DNA of 64,000 bases, from contig NZ_JH980292.1 of the NCBI RefSeq assembly GCF_000314005.1, positions 4,995,894 through 5,059,893 on the forward strand, written 5' to 3'. Position 1 is the stretch's first letter; each line of letters begins with the position of its first letter. The stretch comes from Spirulina subsalsa PCC 9445 (GTDB taxonomy: Bacteria; Cyanobacteriota; Cyanobacteriia; Cyanobacteriales; Spirulinaceae). Below are positions 26,156 to 35,067 of this stretch, one piece after another. Below the pieces are notes generated by a model, which saw nothing but the letters and a program-made list of their open reading frames with translations, ran no database searches and was not told where the DNA came from. The translations under genes and the position numbers were made by a program.

Positions 26156-27072
26156 CAGATTCGTGTGAGTTTCCCCACTCTCTGGACTATTCCTTCACCC
26201 GCAACTCACGCGTTCCGGGGGTAGCCGTTCTGCTGTAGGAGGTGTTTATTTTATAGAGCATACTGGAAGGAACATAAGGCGACAACTGCTCAAAAAAAGC
26301 CTGACCCTTTTTCGTCCCTATTCGCAAACGATAACAGCCTGTCCGCTTATTTTGAGAACTTAATCCCCACTGAATCCCCCAATGTTCCAGAAAATACTTG
26401 ACAATTGTCTCATTTTCTGCTTTGGGTAAATTTGTATTGAGATAAACCTCTAAAGCGTGGATTTTACCCTGCCGTTTTTTAAAGGTTTTACTCCCACAAT
26501 CGAGAAACCAAATTGCCACCCCTTGGGGGGTTAACTCCTCCAAAAACTCGCGAGTGATCACTTTTCGCGCAGAACCTTGATATAGCTTCTGCACAAGAAT
26601 CCGAGTGAGGGGAATTAACGGCGGTTGGAGTCTCAGGTAGGATACCCCTTGGGAATTGACACTAGGACAACAGGGAATAGATTGTCCTGTAATCCGTTCT
26701 AACCAGTCTTGTTTAAAGCGCAAATAGTCTAACTCTAATTCGCGTTGATGGTAGGCCGCAATATAGAAATTATGGCCATTTCGTTGGCCGCGACCTAACA
26801 ACATTCCGGCTAAAACCCCTCGTTTTTCTTTTTTAGTGAGGGTTAGTGTTTTCCCGATGCTCTGGTGATGAGACATAAATAGTCCATCAATCAACTCTCT
26901 ACAACCAGTCTCTGCACCTTCCACTAGGCAAGGGTTTACCCCCTAATCTAGTGGCTTGGCTCAAGATTACCCTATGCGGAGGTGGGAGGTTTCCCCAAAG
27001 GCTTCGCACTTAGGCTTCCTTGAATTTGACTACATTCATTCATGAAGTTACCCTCATGATGCCCGACTGTTC
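26156..27072 (-). ncRNA. Group I self-splicing intron in the tRNA-Arg(CCU) anticodon loop
   Basis: The 917-base intron follows U36 of the tRNA and ends with a G (complement of 26156), the normal terminal G of group I introns. Conserved core pieces are visible in order on the minus strand: a P-like element AATCTTGAGCCAAG (near 26985), an R-like element GGTGCAGAGACTGG (near 26915), and an S-like element AAGGAATAGTCC (near 26185). An open reading frame for a homing endonuclease occupies the space between R and S, i.e. a P8-side loop. Introns at this tRNA-Arg(CCU) site are known in several bacterial phyla; one carrying a LAGLIDADG-type gene is less usual. Confidence 0.85.
26187..26876 (-). CDS. 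Intron-encoded LAGLIDADG-type homing endonuclease
   Basis: This 229-residue protein starts at MSHHQSIGKTLTL; the ATG at 26876 is chosen, since the longer GTG-started frame would be read from the conserved intron R element. Two half-domains are seen: KKEKRGVLAGMLLGRGQRNGHNFYI (LAGLIDADG-like helix ending G-R-G), and GVAIWFLDCGSKTFKKRQGKIHALEVYLNT (second helix ending D-C-G). The strand-rich regions between them fit DNA contacts. It should cut intronless tRNA-Arg(CCU) genes and spread the intron. The last codons (RELRVKE, stop TAG) lie within the intron S element, so coding and ribozyme functions overlap. Catalytic acidic positions: the first helix has GRG where G-D/E-G is usual, so activity could be reduced. 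Confidence 0.82.
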   Translation of the reverse strand: MSHHQSIGKTLTLTKKEKRGVLAGMLLGRGQRNGHNFYIAAYHQRELELDYLRFKQDWLERITGQSIPCCPSVNSQGVSYLRLQPPLIPLTRILVQKLYQGSARKVITREFLEELTPQGVAIWFLDCGSKTFKKRQGKIHALEVYLNTNLPKAENETIVKYFLEHWGIQWGLSSQNKRTGCYRLRIGTKKGQAFFEQLSPYVPSSMLYKINTSYSRTATPGTRELRVKE

Positions 27073-27189
27073 AGGAGGCGCTTGCTCTATCCAACTGAGC
27101 CACAGCCCCAAATTGATCAACTTAGGCGATCGCACGTTTCCCACTAGAGGAACTCGATTGACCACCAAGCCAGATTGATTCTACCAAAT

Positions 27190-27395
27190 CCTAGGGAAAA
27201 TGGGGAATAGGGAACGGGGAACAGGAGAGGGGGAGCAGGGGAGAGGGGGAGAGGGGGCATTAAGACTTATTACCTATTACCTATTCCCGACTCCCTAGGG
27301 CGCAAGCATTGCGCCCCTACACCGATTCCCGATTCCCGATTCTTGCCCATCACCTATCACCTATTCCCTATTCCCTATTCCTCGTTCCCTGTTCC
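27190..27395. repeat. Intergenic STRR arrays in both orientations
   Basis: GGGAATAGGGAACGG and GGGAGCAGG units occupy 27199-27256. On the other orientation, TTACCTA/TTCCCGA/TTCCCTA units lie at 27264-27295 and 27322-27395. A small inverted repeat GGGCGCAAGCATTGCGCCCC is at 27297-27317. No gene is seen in the gap between the tRNA and the DUF2130 gene. Confidence 0.75.
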
Positions 27396-28952
27396 CTACA
27401 ATAAAAGAAACTTAGGGGGGGTGCTATCCGTTAATTGCTCCGTTAAGTCAAAATTCGTGCCACCAATTGCCGCCAAACTGCCAATAATTGACGTTAAACC
27501 ATTGCTGATTTTATCCAAATAATCCCGGCGAGCTTTCCAGCGTTGTTTCATGTAGTTTTCTTCTTTGCGTAGGTCTTCACTAAAAGCGTGATAGGCTTCT
27601 TGCAGCATGGTCATCACGGTTTTAAATTCATCACTGCGAATATAGTCCACTACCCGTTCTTGTACCGTTTTCATGTGTTCTTGGGTTCTTTTCTCTTGGT
27701 GCGCTTGAATCAAAATCTGGCGCAAGAGGGTAGACACTACGGGCAGTTCGTGATAGCGACAAACAAAAACATCTTCTATCTGCCCAAAACTGTCCATATT
27801 GTCTGGCATGGCTGTAGTGACAATAATCTTTAAATCGGCTTTTTCACTGACGGCATCTTGGCGCAGTTTTTGAATCCATTTATCCTGCCAATGTTTGGCT
27901 TTTTTAGACTCATAAATAATTTTGCCTGTTGCTGACCCAAAATCATTGACAACGATTTGGGTCAAATCTGCACCATAAGCCCCTGTTTCAATTTCTTTAA
28001 TTTGATCACGGGGAAACAAATTGCGTAAGGTTTCCTCAATAACAGCCTCAAACGCCTCCCCTTGAATCTGCATAGAACCTTGATCAGCCCGTTGTTTGAG
28101 CGCCTCGATTTGGTCTTTGAGTTGCTGCTCTTTTTCCTTAGCTTCAGCAAGGGCGATATCTTTTTCTGCGATCGCACTCTGTAACTGTTGGCTAAACTGC
28201 TCTTGGAACTGTTGCCGTAACGTTTGCTTGGTTTCTGCGATCGCCTGTTGTCGCACCTCCAGTATCTGTTCCTCTAATTCACCCTTCAGATTGTCCAGTT
28301 CAATCTTGGCTTTTAACAGTTCCTTCCGTTCCTTGCGCTGTTCCTCCAAGCTGGCGGCGAGTAATTGGGCGTTTTCCCGTTCCCGTTGCAGTGCCTCGGC
28401 CGTTTGTGCCGCTTCTGCCTTCAGTTTGGTCTGAATTTGCTCATTTTCTAGAGCCAGTTTTTCCCTTTCGGCTAACACTTGGCGGGATAATTGCGCTTCT
28501 AACTCTTGCTCCATTGTTTGCTTGGTTTGTGCGATCGCCTCCTGTCGGACTTGACTGATTTGGCGTTCCATCTGCTCCTTAAGCTCATCGAGTTCTGCTT
28601 TCGCGTCCAGCAGCGTTTTCCGCTCTTTCCGTTGTTCGGCGAGTTTTTCCTCTAGTACCTTGGCCCGTTCTCGTTCCTCTAGCAATTCCTGAGCATTTTG
28701 TTCCGCTTCCGCGTTCAATTTAGCCTGCAATTTCGCCGTTGCCGTCTCTAGTTTCGCCTTCTCTTGGGCTAACTGTGCGGTCAGTTCTTGCTGGAGATCC
28801 TGCTTGAGATCCGTTGTCAGGCGATCGCGTATTTCCAGCGTCAGTTTTTGGCGTAACTCCTTCTCAATCGTCTCCCGCAAAATCGTTTCTACCTCAAATT
28901 CTGCCCCACATTCAGGACATTTAATCTGGCGAGGCTCGACCTGTTTTTTCAT
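27396..28952 (-). CDS. DUF2130 protein with long coiled coil and restriction-like nuclease domain
   Basis: The 518-residue protein has an N-terminal single zinc knuckle-like motif (IKCPECGAEFEVE, one C-x-x-C). Residues about 25-290 form a highly charged coiled coil that contains two copies of an about 80-residue unit (both with 'L-x-E-Q-R-K-E-R-K-x-L-L-x-A-K-x-E-L-D' and 'V-R-Q-x-A-I-A-x-T-K-Q-T'). The C-terminal DUF2130 domain shows QGEAFEAVIEETLRNLFP, ETGAYGADLTQIV, KIIYESKKAKHWQDKW and LKIIVTTAMPDN. The E...D...ExK-like pattern fits a PD-(D/E)xK nuclease fold. The function is unknown. An AT-rich gap of 18 bases separates it from the UPF0182 gene upstream on the same strand. Confidence 0.82.
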   Translation of the reverse strand: MKKQVEPRQIKCPECGAEFEVETILRETIEKELRQKLTLEIRDRLTTDLKQDLQQELTAQLAQEKAKLETATAKLQAKLNAEAEQNAQELLEERERAKVLEEKLAEQRKERKTLLDAKAELDELKEQMERQISQVRQEAIAQTKQTMEQELEAQLSRQVLAEREKLALENEQIQTKLKAEAAQTAEALQRERENAQLLAASLEEQRKERKELLKAKIELDNLKGELEEQILEVRQQAIAETKQTLRQQFQEQFSQQLQSAIAEKDIALAEAKEKEQQLKDQIEALKQRADQGSMQIQGEAFEAVIEETLRNLFPRDQIKEIETGAYGADLTQIVVNDFGSATGKIIYESKKAKHWQDKWIQKLRQDAVSEKADLKIIVTTAMPDNMDSFGQIEDVFVCRYHELPVVSTLLRQILIQAHQEKRTQEHMKTVQERVVDYIRSDEFKTVMTMLQEAYHAFSEDLRKEENYMKQRWKARRDYLDKISNGLTSIIGSLAAIGGTNFDLTEQLTDSTPPKFLLL

Positions 28953-28970
28953 AGTAACTTCATCCTTTTA

Positions 28971-31900
28971 TTACGGTTCCACCGTCTCTAGTAACTGTTC
29001 CTCATAACCTTCTAAGGAGCGAATAATCGCCTCCTCCTCCTCTTCTAATGCTGCCGGGTTAAAAATCCCAGCTAAAGCCTGCTCTAACGTCGGGGCCATG
29101 ACAATGGTATTTTCATAAACCACAATCACCCGAACCAATGTCGGCACACTATTCTGTTCTGCCTCTAAATACAACGGCTCAACATAGAGCAGGGAATCCT
29201 CCAAAGGAATCACTAACAAATTCCCCTTAACCACATTAGAACCTTGAATATCCCACAAAGAAATCTGTTGAGAAATGCGGGGATCTTGGTTAATTAACGC
29301 CTCAATTTGGGACACCCCAAACACTAACCGTTGTTTCGGGAACTGGTACAATAACAACTTACCGTATTGTTCCCCATCAGACCGCGCCGCTAACCAAGCA
29401 ATTAAATTCGGACGGGCTACCGGGGTGTAGGGATGGAGTAGAATAAACTCCTCGGTTTGTTCTTGGGGCAAGCGCATAATCAGATGATAAGGCTCTACAG
29501 GTAAGGGCTCCTCCCCGTAAATTTCTTTGGGAATTTGCCATTGATCCTCCCGGTTATAAAATACCGTCGGATCCGTCATGTGATAGGTTAATAAACTTTC
29601 TGATTGAATCCTAAAAAAGTCCGTCGGGTAACGAATATGATTAAACAATTCTGGGGGCATTTCTTCCATCGGCTTAAACAAAGTCGGAAAGACTTTCCCC
29701 CAGGTTTGAATAATGGGGTCATCCAAATCCACCACATAAAAATTCACCGTCCCGTTATAGGCATCAATCACCACTTTAACCGGATTGCGAATATAATTAA
29801 AATTCTCCCCGTCGGGGTCAGAATAGGGATAATAGGAACTGGTGGTATAAGCATCTACAATCCAGTATAAATAACTGCCTAATTCCCTCGCCTTTGGATC
29901 TCCAATATCGGCATTGACTAAATAGGGATCATGATCATAGGTTAAAAATGGCGCAAGGCGACGAATGCGCTCATTAATATTCCGCCGAAATAATAGTTTT
30001 GTTTCTGGTTTAAAGTTTTGGGTAAATAGCATTTGCCAATCTTTTAAATATTGGGCAAAGGCTAACCGTGTCCAAGGTGCGCCAATTCCAATTCCCCCCA
30101 TGCCATCATAAACATTTAACACATTATCCTGACCACTGGGGTAGTCTAACTCTTTAACACGAGTTGAAGTCATGACATAAGTATTGGTCAATTCTCCGTA
30201 ATAGATGCGAGGATGACCGATGGGAATACTCCCCTGAATAATTTCATCGGATAAACGCAAAGTACCGCCCTCTTCTTCTGTGGCGATATCTTGGACAAAA
30301 TACACAGGTAAACCGCCCTCGCCAACGCGATTCACGGGGGATAAGGTAAAGCCATAACCGTGGGTATAAACCAGATGTTTATTGACCCAAGTTTGGGCGG
30401 CGGCGGGTACTTTTTCATAGTCTAATTCTCGGGGAGAAATAACAATCTGTTGTTTCTGTTCCCGGAATTCTGAGGGAGTATCCGTCCGGCGAATTTGCAT
30501 TGAGTAGCGGTCAATATCCGCGTCTTTGAAGGTATAGTAAAGGCGGATTTCTTGGAGTTGTCGGTTCGCTTTGAGAATCGGTCGAGTATCCCAGAGGCGG
30601 ATGTTTTCAATGGTCAGTTGATTGTCTTCGAGTTGACTGGGGGAAAAGGTGGGTTGAGGGTCGAAGGTTTCGGCCTCAATACGGTCTAAGGCAAAGGCGG
30701 CACGGGTGGCGGCAATACTACGCTCTAGATAGGGGGTTTCTCGTTCGAGTTCGTTGGGCTGAACAATGATGCGCTGGACGGTGGTGGAGGCGAGGGCTCC
30801 AAGGAGGACAGCGAGGCCATAGAAGAGGACGAGGAGGAGGGAAAGGGGGACAATTGAGCAGGTTTGGCGGCCGGGGATGGGGCAGGCGATGCTGTGGAGG
30901 GAGGGTCGGAAACGGGCTTTATAGAGTAACCAGAGGGCAACAACGGCGGCGAGTAGGCTGAGGGCGATTTCAAGGGGGAGTTGTACGTTGGTGTCAGTGT
31001 AGCTCGCTCCGTAGTTAACGCCCCGTTTGGAATAAAGAAGGTCAAAACAGGCTAGGCCGTGAGTAAAGGCGAGGGTGATAAGGAAAAGCCCGCCGAGGGT
31101 TTCCAGATGGCGCAGTTGGGGGCGAGAGAAGCCGATAAAGCGCCCTTGGGAGAGACTATCCCCGGAGAGGAGGTAGAGGAGGGTGCAGGTAATGAGACTA
31201 TAGAGACAGAGGCCTTCTAGACAAAAATAGAGCAGTTTCCACAGGGGGAACTGGAAGATGTAAAAGCTAATGTCGAGGTGGAAGAGGGGATCTTGACTTT
31301 CAAAGGGGGTGGGGTTAAAAAAGGCGAGGATGCGGGTCCAGTTGGCGGAGAGGATAAAGCCGAAGTAGAGACTCAGAAAGAGTGCGATCGCCTTAAACAA
31401 CCCATTCGCCGCAAACAGCACACCACACACCACACCCAGCAACACCACAATCTCCACATAAAAGAAGGGTGTCCCCCATTCAATGCCCCCCAACAGGTGG
31501 AAAATCGACTGAATTTTAAAGGGAGGGGGAATAGAAGGCGTGCTTCGGCTCCAACTGGGGGCAAGGGGGCTATAGGTGAGTAGGGTTTCCCCGTAGTGCA
31601 GCAGGAGAAAGCCCAAGAGCAAACTTAACCCCAACACAAGGGGCAACAGGTGACTGAGTTTAATCTGGGAGGGGTAGGCCGTCGAGGGAGGGGGAGGAGG
31701 GGGAGCCGTTGCGGTTTGTCGATTGAGCAGAATGGCCTCTTTCAGGGAGAGGGGCGCAGTGCTGGCATAGCTAGACGGCGCAACTTTGGCGGATTTTCCC
31801 CGTTGCGCTCGTTGGACACTTTCCGGAGGCTGAGGATGTTGGAATCTCCCCACCTGATGCAGGTTTAGGAACAGGAACATGGCTGCTCCCCCTGTACCAA

Positions 31901-32060
31901 ACAGCCACAGCCCCCCCTGACTGATGACTTGTAAGCCAAAGACCTCTAGATACTGCATTTCTGCAAACCAGAGGGTTTCTGCTAACGCCCGGGCTGCTAG
32001 TTCAAAGAGCAACCAAAGCCCTAGCAAAAGGAGGATCGGTTTTAGAAGCGTTTTCCTCAT
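28971..32060 (-). CDS. UPF0182 large membrane protein
   Basis: This 1029-residue protein has an N-terminal membrane portion of about seven hydrophobic segments (PILLLLGLWLLFELAARALAE first, then GLWLFGTGGAAMFLFLNLH, LVLGLSLLLGFLLLHYGE and others) separated by a proline-rich insertion (QTATAPPPPPPSTAY). A large extracytoplasmic C-terminal domain begins after VQRIIVQPNELERETPYLERSIAATRAAFALD. Conserved landmarks there include ENIRLWDTRP, THGYGFTLSPVN, RIYYGELTNTYV, YSDPDGENFNYIRNPVKVVIDAYNG and LIMRLPQEQTEEFILLHPYTP. It is the typical length and order of UPF0182 (COG1615). The function is unknown. An acidic tail (EEEEEAIIRSLEGYEEQ) closes the protein. Confidence 0.92.
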   Translation of the reverse strand: MRKTLLKPILLLLGLWLLFELAARALAETLWFAEMQYLEVFGLQVISQGGLWLFGTGGAAMFLFLNLHQVGRFQHPQPPESVQRAQRGKSAKVAPSSYASTAPLSLKEAILLNRQTATAPPPPPPSTAYPSQIKLSHLLPLVLGLSLLLGFLLLHYGETLLTYSPLAPSWSRSTPSIPPPFKIQSIFHLLGGIEWGTPFFYVEIVVLLGVVCGVLFAANGLFKAIALFLSLYFGFILSANWTRILAFFNPTPFESQDPLFHLDISFYIFQFPLWKLLYFCLEGLCLYSLITCTLLYLLSGDSLSQGRFIGFSRPQLRHLETLGGLFLITLAFTHGLACFDLLYSKRGVNYGASYTDTNVQLPLEIALSLLAAVVALWLLYKARFRPSLHSIACPIPGRQTCSIVPLSLLLVLFYGLAVLLGALASTTVQRIIVQPNELERETPYLERSIAATRAAFALDRIEAETFDPQPTFSPSQLEDNQLTIENIRLWDTRPILKANRQLQEIRLYYTFKDADIDRYSMQIRRTDTPSEFREQKQQIVISPRELDYEKVPAAAQTWVNKHLVYTHGYGFTLSPVNRVGEGGLPVYFVQDIATEEEGGTLRLSDEIIQGSIPIGHPRIYYGELTNTYVMTSTRVKELDYPSGQDNVLNVYDGMGGIGIGAPWTRLAFAQYLKDWQMLFTQNFKPETKLLFRRNINERIRRLAPFLTYDHDPYLVNADIGDPKARELGSYLYWIVDAYTTSSYYPYSDPDGENFNYIRNPVKVVIDAYNGTVNFYVVDLDDPIIQTWGKVFPTLFKPMEEMPPELFNHIRYPTDFFRIQSESLLTYHMTDPTVFYNREDQWQIPKEIYGEEPLPVEPYHLIMRLPQEQTEEFILLHPYTPVARPNLIAWLAARSDGEQYGKLLLYQFPKQRLVFGVSQIEALINQDPRISQQISLWDIQGSNVVKGNLLVIPLEDSLLYVEPLYLEAEQNSVPTLVRVIVVYENTIVMAPTLEQALAGIFNPAALEEEEEAIIRSLEGYEEQLLETVEP

Positions 32061-32074
32061 GGTTTAGGGGGGCA

Positions 32075-32265
32075 ATGGGTAATAGGTAGGGCCTGCTGAA
32101 TAAGTCCGAGAGTTGGGGAGTCGGGAGTCGGGAAAATACGGTTGTGTCCAATCGTGAATAGTCCATAAATAGTGTTATCCAATTTGCGGAACGCTATATC
32201 TGGGACTTGCCAAAATGCATACAAGCCTAACTTGTTAAGGTTGCCTATTCCCCATTCCCTATTCC
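32075..32265. repeat. Intergenic region with scattered STRR units
   Basis: GGGTAATAGG (32078) and GGGAGTCGG units (32115-32133) lie near the UPF0182 start, and TTCCCCATTCCCTATTCCCTA (32248-32268) runs into the end of hemA. Between them is about 100 bases of unique sequence with no gene that I can support. Confidence 0.55.
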
Positions 32266-33552
32266 CTAACTATACTGTTCCTCTTGTTCGAGATTAAACA
32301 ACATTTGTAGGGACTGAATAGCTCGGCGACGGGCTTCTATGTCCTGTTGGGCGCGTAGTTGCACCATCGGATCATGTAATATTTTATTCACAATGCCTCG
32401 GGTGAGTGCTTCGATAACTTCTTGATGCTTCTCGGCAAACTCACTGCCCAAACGGGATAGGGCTTTTTCCAGTTCTTGTTCCCGAATCCCTTCAATTTTG
32501 TTGCGTAAACTGCTAATGGTGGGAACAGTTTCCAGAGACTGCCACCACACCTCAAAGGCGGCCACTTCTTCCTCAATTAATCCTTCCGCTTCCTGAGCCA
32601 TTTGACGGCGCTGGATGGTGTTCTGAGCCACTACAGCCTTTAAATCATCCACATTGTAGGATTGGATGTTACCTAAGTCCTTCACGTTGCTATGGACGTT
32701 TAGGGGTACGGAGATGTCAATTAACATCAGGGGCTGGTTTGAGGTTAAACAGGTGCTGAGGTTTTGCGCGTCTAAAATGGGTTCGGTGGCCGAGGTGCTG
32801 GTGAAGGTAATATCAGATTGTGCGATCGCCTCGAACATCTCCTCTAAAGGACGCAAGGTTAAACTAGCATCCGGGAACTGTTGGGCTAAATCCTTGGAAC
32901 GCTTGAGAGAACGGTTAACAATGGTAATCTCAGAGGCCCCTTTCGCCAACAGGTGTTTCACCAATAACTGGGACATTTTCCCTGCCCCCACAATCACCAC
33001 CCGCGCTGAGGACAGATTCTCACTTTTCATCTGGGCTAACTCCACAGCGGCCGAAGAAATGGACACCGCCCCGGTGCCAATACTGGTTTCACTGCGTACC
33101 CGTTTCCCGGCCGTCATGGCTTGCTTGAACAAACGATCTAATAATCGACCTAAACCGTTGTATTTTTGGGCGTTTTTATGGGTGGTTTTCACTTGGGCTA
33201 AAATTTGCCCTTCTCCCAACACTAAACTATCTAAACCCGCCGCTACTCGCATCAGATGGCGTAAAGCGTCTTGGTGAAGCAGGGTAAACAGGTGTCGGCG
33301 CAGTTGATAGAGGGGAATATTGCTAATTTCTGACAAGAATTGAATAATTTCCCGCACCCCCGGTTCACTTTCGCTTGTCACCACATAAATCTCTAAACGG
33401 TTACAAGTGCTGAGGATGGCCACCTCTTCAATATGGGGGTAGGCCTTGATATGCGCGATCGCCTCTTCTAACTTCGCTTCAGGAATGCTCAATTTTTCCC
33501 GGACAGCAACGGGTGCTGTTTTGTGACTCAGCCCAACTACTGCAATATTCAT
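32266..33552 (-). CDS. hemA: Glutamyl-tRNA reductase
   Basis: This 428-residue enzyme catalyses the first committed step of tetrapyrrole synthesis: NADPH-dependent reduction of glutamyl-tRNA to glutamate-1-semialdehyde, feeding chlorophyll, heme and bilins. N-terminal catalytic domain: [17 protein letters not shown], active-site Cys in [13 protein letters not shown] (near residue 50), and [24 protein letters not shown]. The NADPH-binding domain has [17 protein letters not shown], and the C-terminal helical dimerisation domain ends with [20 protein letters not shown] and onward. Start and length are typical. It is a single gene; the gap upstream (33553-33806) holds a repeat. Confidence 0.97.
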   Translation of the reverse strand: MNIAVVGLSHKTAPVAVREKLSIPEAKLEEAIAHIKAYPHIEEVAILSTCNRLEIYVVTSESEPGVREIIQFLSEISNIPLYQLRRHLFTLLHQDALRHLMRVAAGLDSLVLGEGQILAQVKTTHKNAQKYNGLGRLLDRLFKQAMTAGKRVRSETSIGTGAVSISSAAVELAQMKSENLSSARVVIVGAGKMSQLLVKHLLAKGASEITIVNRSLKRSKDLAQQFPDASLTLRPLEEMFEAIAQSDITFTSTSATEPILDAQNLSTCLTSNQPLMLIDISVPLNVHSNVKDLGNIQSYNVDDLKAVVAQNTIQRRQMAQEAEGLIEEEVAAFEVWWQSLETVPTISSLRNKIEGIREQELEKALSRLGSEFAEKHQEVIEALTRGIVNKILHDPMVQLRAQQDIEARRRAIQSLQMLFNLEQEEQYS

Positions 33553-33699
33553 AAATAATGTTTTAAAGGGTTTTATTTGTCTGTGCTAGATAATATTTTG
33601 AAGGTTTGTCTGTTTCTGTAACCTATTCTTAAACAATCTTGACAAATCGATAAGATGTTCAAGAGCCGATACAGCCCAGATAAAAGGTTTATCATAGGA

Positions 33700-33795
33700 T
33701 CTTTATATCCCCCCTAGCCCCCCTTTGAAAGGGGGGAACCATTTTCAGTTCCCCTTCCAAAGGGGGATTCAGGAGGATTCAAGGGGATTTAGGCG
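33700..33795. repeat. G/C-tract hairpin repeat upstream of hemA
   Basis: CCCCCCTTT / AAAGGGGGG forms a perfect inverted repeat at 33718-33736. It is followed by alternative pairings GGGGAAC/GTTCCCC and a CCTTCCAAAGGGGG copy at 33752-33767. Repeats of the type 'cccctagcccccctttgaaagggggg' are dispersed in many cyanobacteria. It lies in the gap between hemA and glpX and may also end the glpX transcript. Confidence 0.6.
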
Positions 33796-33806
33796 GGTAA
33801 ATCTCC

Positions 33807-34844
33807 CTAACGGAGTTGGATATTTTTAGGATTGTCGAACATATGCACCGTATCCACAAAGCGAGCAGTTTTAGACTGGCTGGAGATAACCAAGCTTTGT
33901 GTCCGTGCGCCACCGTGGAAGAAGCGCACCCCATCCATCAGAGTTCCGGGAGTAATCCCAGAAGCGGCAAACAGCACCGTTTGACCACAAGCTAACTCTT
34001 CAGCGTTGTATACTTTATCAGGATCCGTGATCCCCATTTCTTGCAGACGGGCTAGATTCCCCTCTTTGCTTTCCCCAATTAACCCAGTTTTCACCACGGC
34101 GGGATCATAGATTAACTGACCTTGGAAGTGACCGCCTAAACAACGCATCGCTGCCGCAGAGATAACCCCTTCGGGTGCCGCACCAATCCCCATTAGCGCG
34201 TGGATATTGCTCCCAGAGAAGGCACAACATAAAGCCGCAGAAACGTCACCATCACTGATTAAACGCACCCGCGCCCCTGCTTGGCGAATTTCGTTGATTA
34301 ACTCTTTGTGACGAGGACGATCCATCACCACCACTACTAATTCCTCAACGGAACGATTCATACAGTCGGAGAGGATTTTTAAGTTCTCGGTGGCGGATTT
34401 GTTGATATCCACATGACCTTTAGCGACGGGGGGAGCCGCTAATTTCTTCATGTAGAAGTCGGGCGCTGCAAACAGACCGCCTTTTTCGGAAATCGCTAAC
34501 ACGGCCATTGACCCATTTTGACCATAGGCCACTAAGTTGGTACCTTCACAGGGGTCTACAGCGATGTCAATTTCAATTAATTCTTCAGGGTTACAGTAAC
34601 TGTGAGCATCTTCACGAGTACAGATACCCACTTCTTCCCCAATGTAAAGCATGGGGGCTTCATCCCGTTCTCCTTCCCCGATCACAATGCGACCACGCAT
34701 ATGGATCTGGTTCATGCGTTCGCGCATCGCTTCTACAGCCACATGGTCGGCGGTGTTTTTCTCGCCTTTCCCCATCCATTTGGCAGATGCGATCGCCGCC
34801 TTCTCAACAACTTCTATAATTTCTAATCCCAGTGTACTATCCAC
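33807..34844 (-). CDS. glpX: Class II fructose-1,6-/sedoheptulose-1,7-bisphosphatase
   Basis: The 345-residue enzyme removes the C1 phosphate of fructose-1,6- and sedoheptulose-1,7-bisphosphate in the Calvin cycle and gluconeogenesis. Seen motifs: [26 protein letters not shown] at the N-terminus, [20 protein letters not shown] and [25 protein letters not shown] (metal and substrate loops), [12 protein letters not shown], and [15 protein letters not shown]. It is the GlpX-type enzyme that is bifunctional in cyanobacteria. The start is GTG at 34844 ([13 protein letters not shown]) with AAGAGGAT before it. It has a stand-alone transcript. Confidence 0.95.
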   Translation of the reverse strand: MDSTLGLEIIEVVEKAAIASAKWMGKGEKNTADHVAVEAMRERMNQIHMRGRIVIGEGERDEAPMLYIGEEVGICTREDAHSYCNPEELIEIDIAVDPCEGTNLVAYGQNGSMAVLAISEKGGLFAAPDFYMKKLAAPPVAKGHVDINKSATENLKILSDCMNRSVEELVVVVMDRPRHKELINEIRQAGARVRLISDGDVSAALCCAFSGSNIHALMGIGAAPEGVISAAAMRCLGGHFQGQLIYDPAVVKTGLIGESKEGNLARLQEMGITDPDKVYNAEELACGQTVLFAASGITPGTLMDGVRFFHGGARTQSLVISSQSKTARFVDTVHMFDNPKNIQLR

Positions 34845-34868
34845 AAAATTTATCCTCTTTTAACAGCT

Positions 34869-34908
34869 TTTTTGACGGGTGTATGGTTGATCCACTCAAA
34901 AAAGCAGT
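34869..34908. promoter_or_regulatory. AT-rich inverted repeat upstream of glpX
   Basis: GCTTTTTTGA (34869-34878) and TCAAAAAAGC (34899-34908) form a perfect 10-base inverted repeat about 30 bases upstream of the glpX start. It could be an operator for a redox or carbon regulator, or an mRNA leader structure. Confidence 0.4.
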
Positions 34909-35067
34909 CTATCAGAAGGGGGGATCAAGTACCAATTATTGTGATCGGTGAGGGGTAGGCAAGGAGGAAGTTTAGGTTGTCGCTGGGGTGGGTTCTTGGG
35001 TGGTGATGGTTGTTGTGCGGCAGTGGAGGATAATAGGAAGACGTGATACAGGATTTTGATAGGGTTA

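Larger units (their letters stand above)
26120..27109 (-). tRNA. trnR-CCU: tRNA-Arg (anticodon CCU), interrupted by a group I intron
   Basis: The 5' exon is 27109-27073 and the 3' exon 26155-26120, giving a 73-base mature tRNA. The acceptor arm GGGGCTG pairs with CAGTCCC, the D arm is GCTC/GAGC, the anticodon arm AGCGC/GCGCT, and the T arm GCCGG-TTCAAAT-CCGGC. Joining after U36 gives the loop C-U-[CCU]-A-A, i.e. an arginine CCU anticodon with A37. CCA is not encoded. The gene is on the minus strand immediately upstream of the ydcF-like gene. Splicing is required for a functional tRNA. Confidence 0.9.

Noticed and set aside
32666-33277. 203-codon plus-strand frame antisense to hemA
   Set aside because: It is fully contained in a strongly conserved gene and has no protein-like character; it is a shadow of hemA codon structure.
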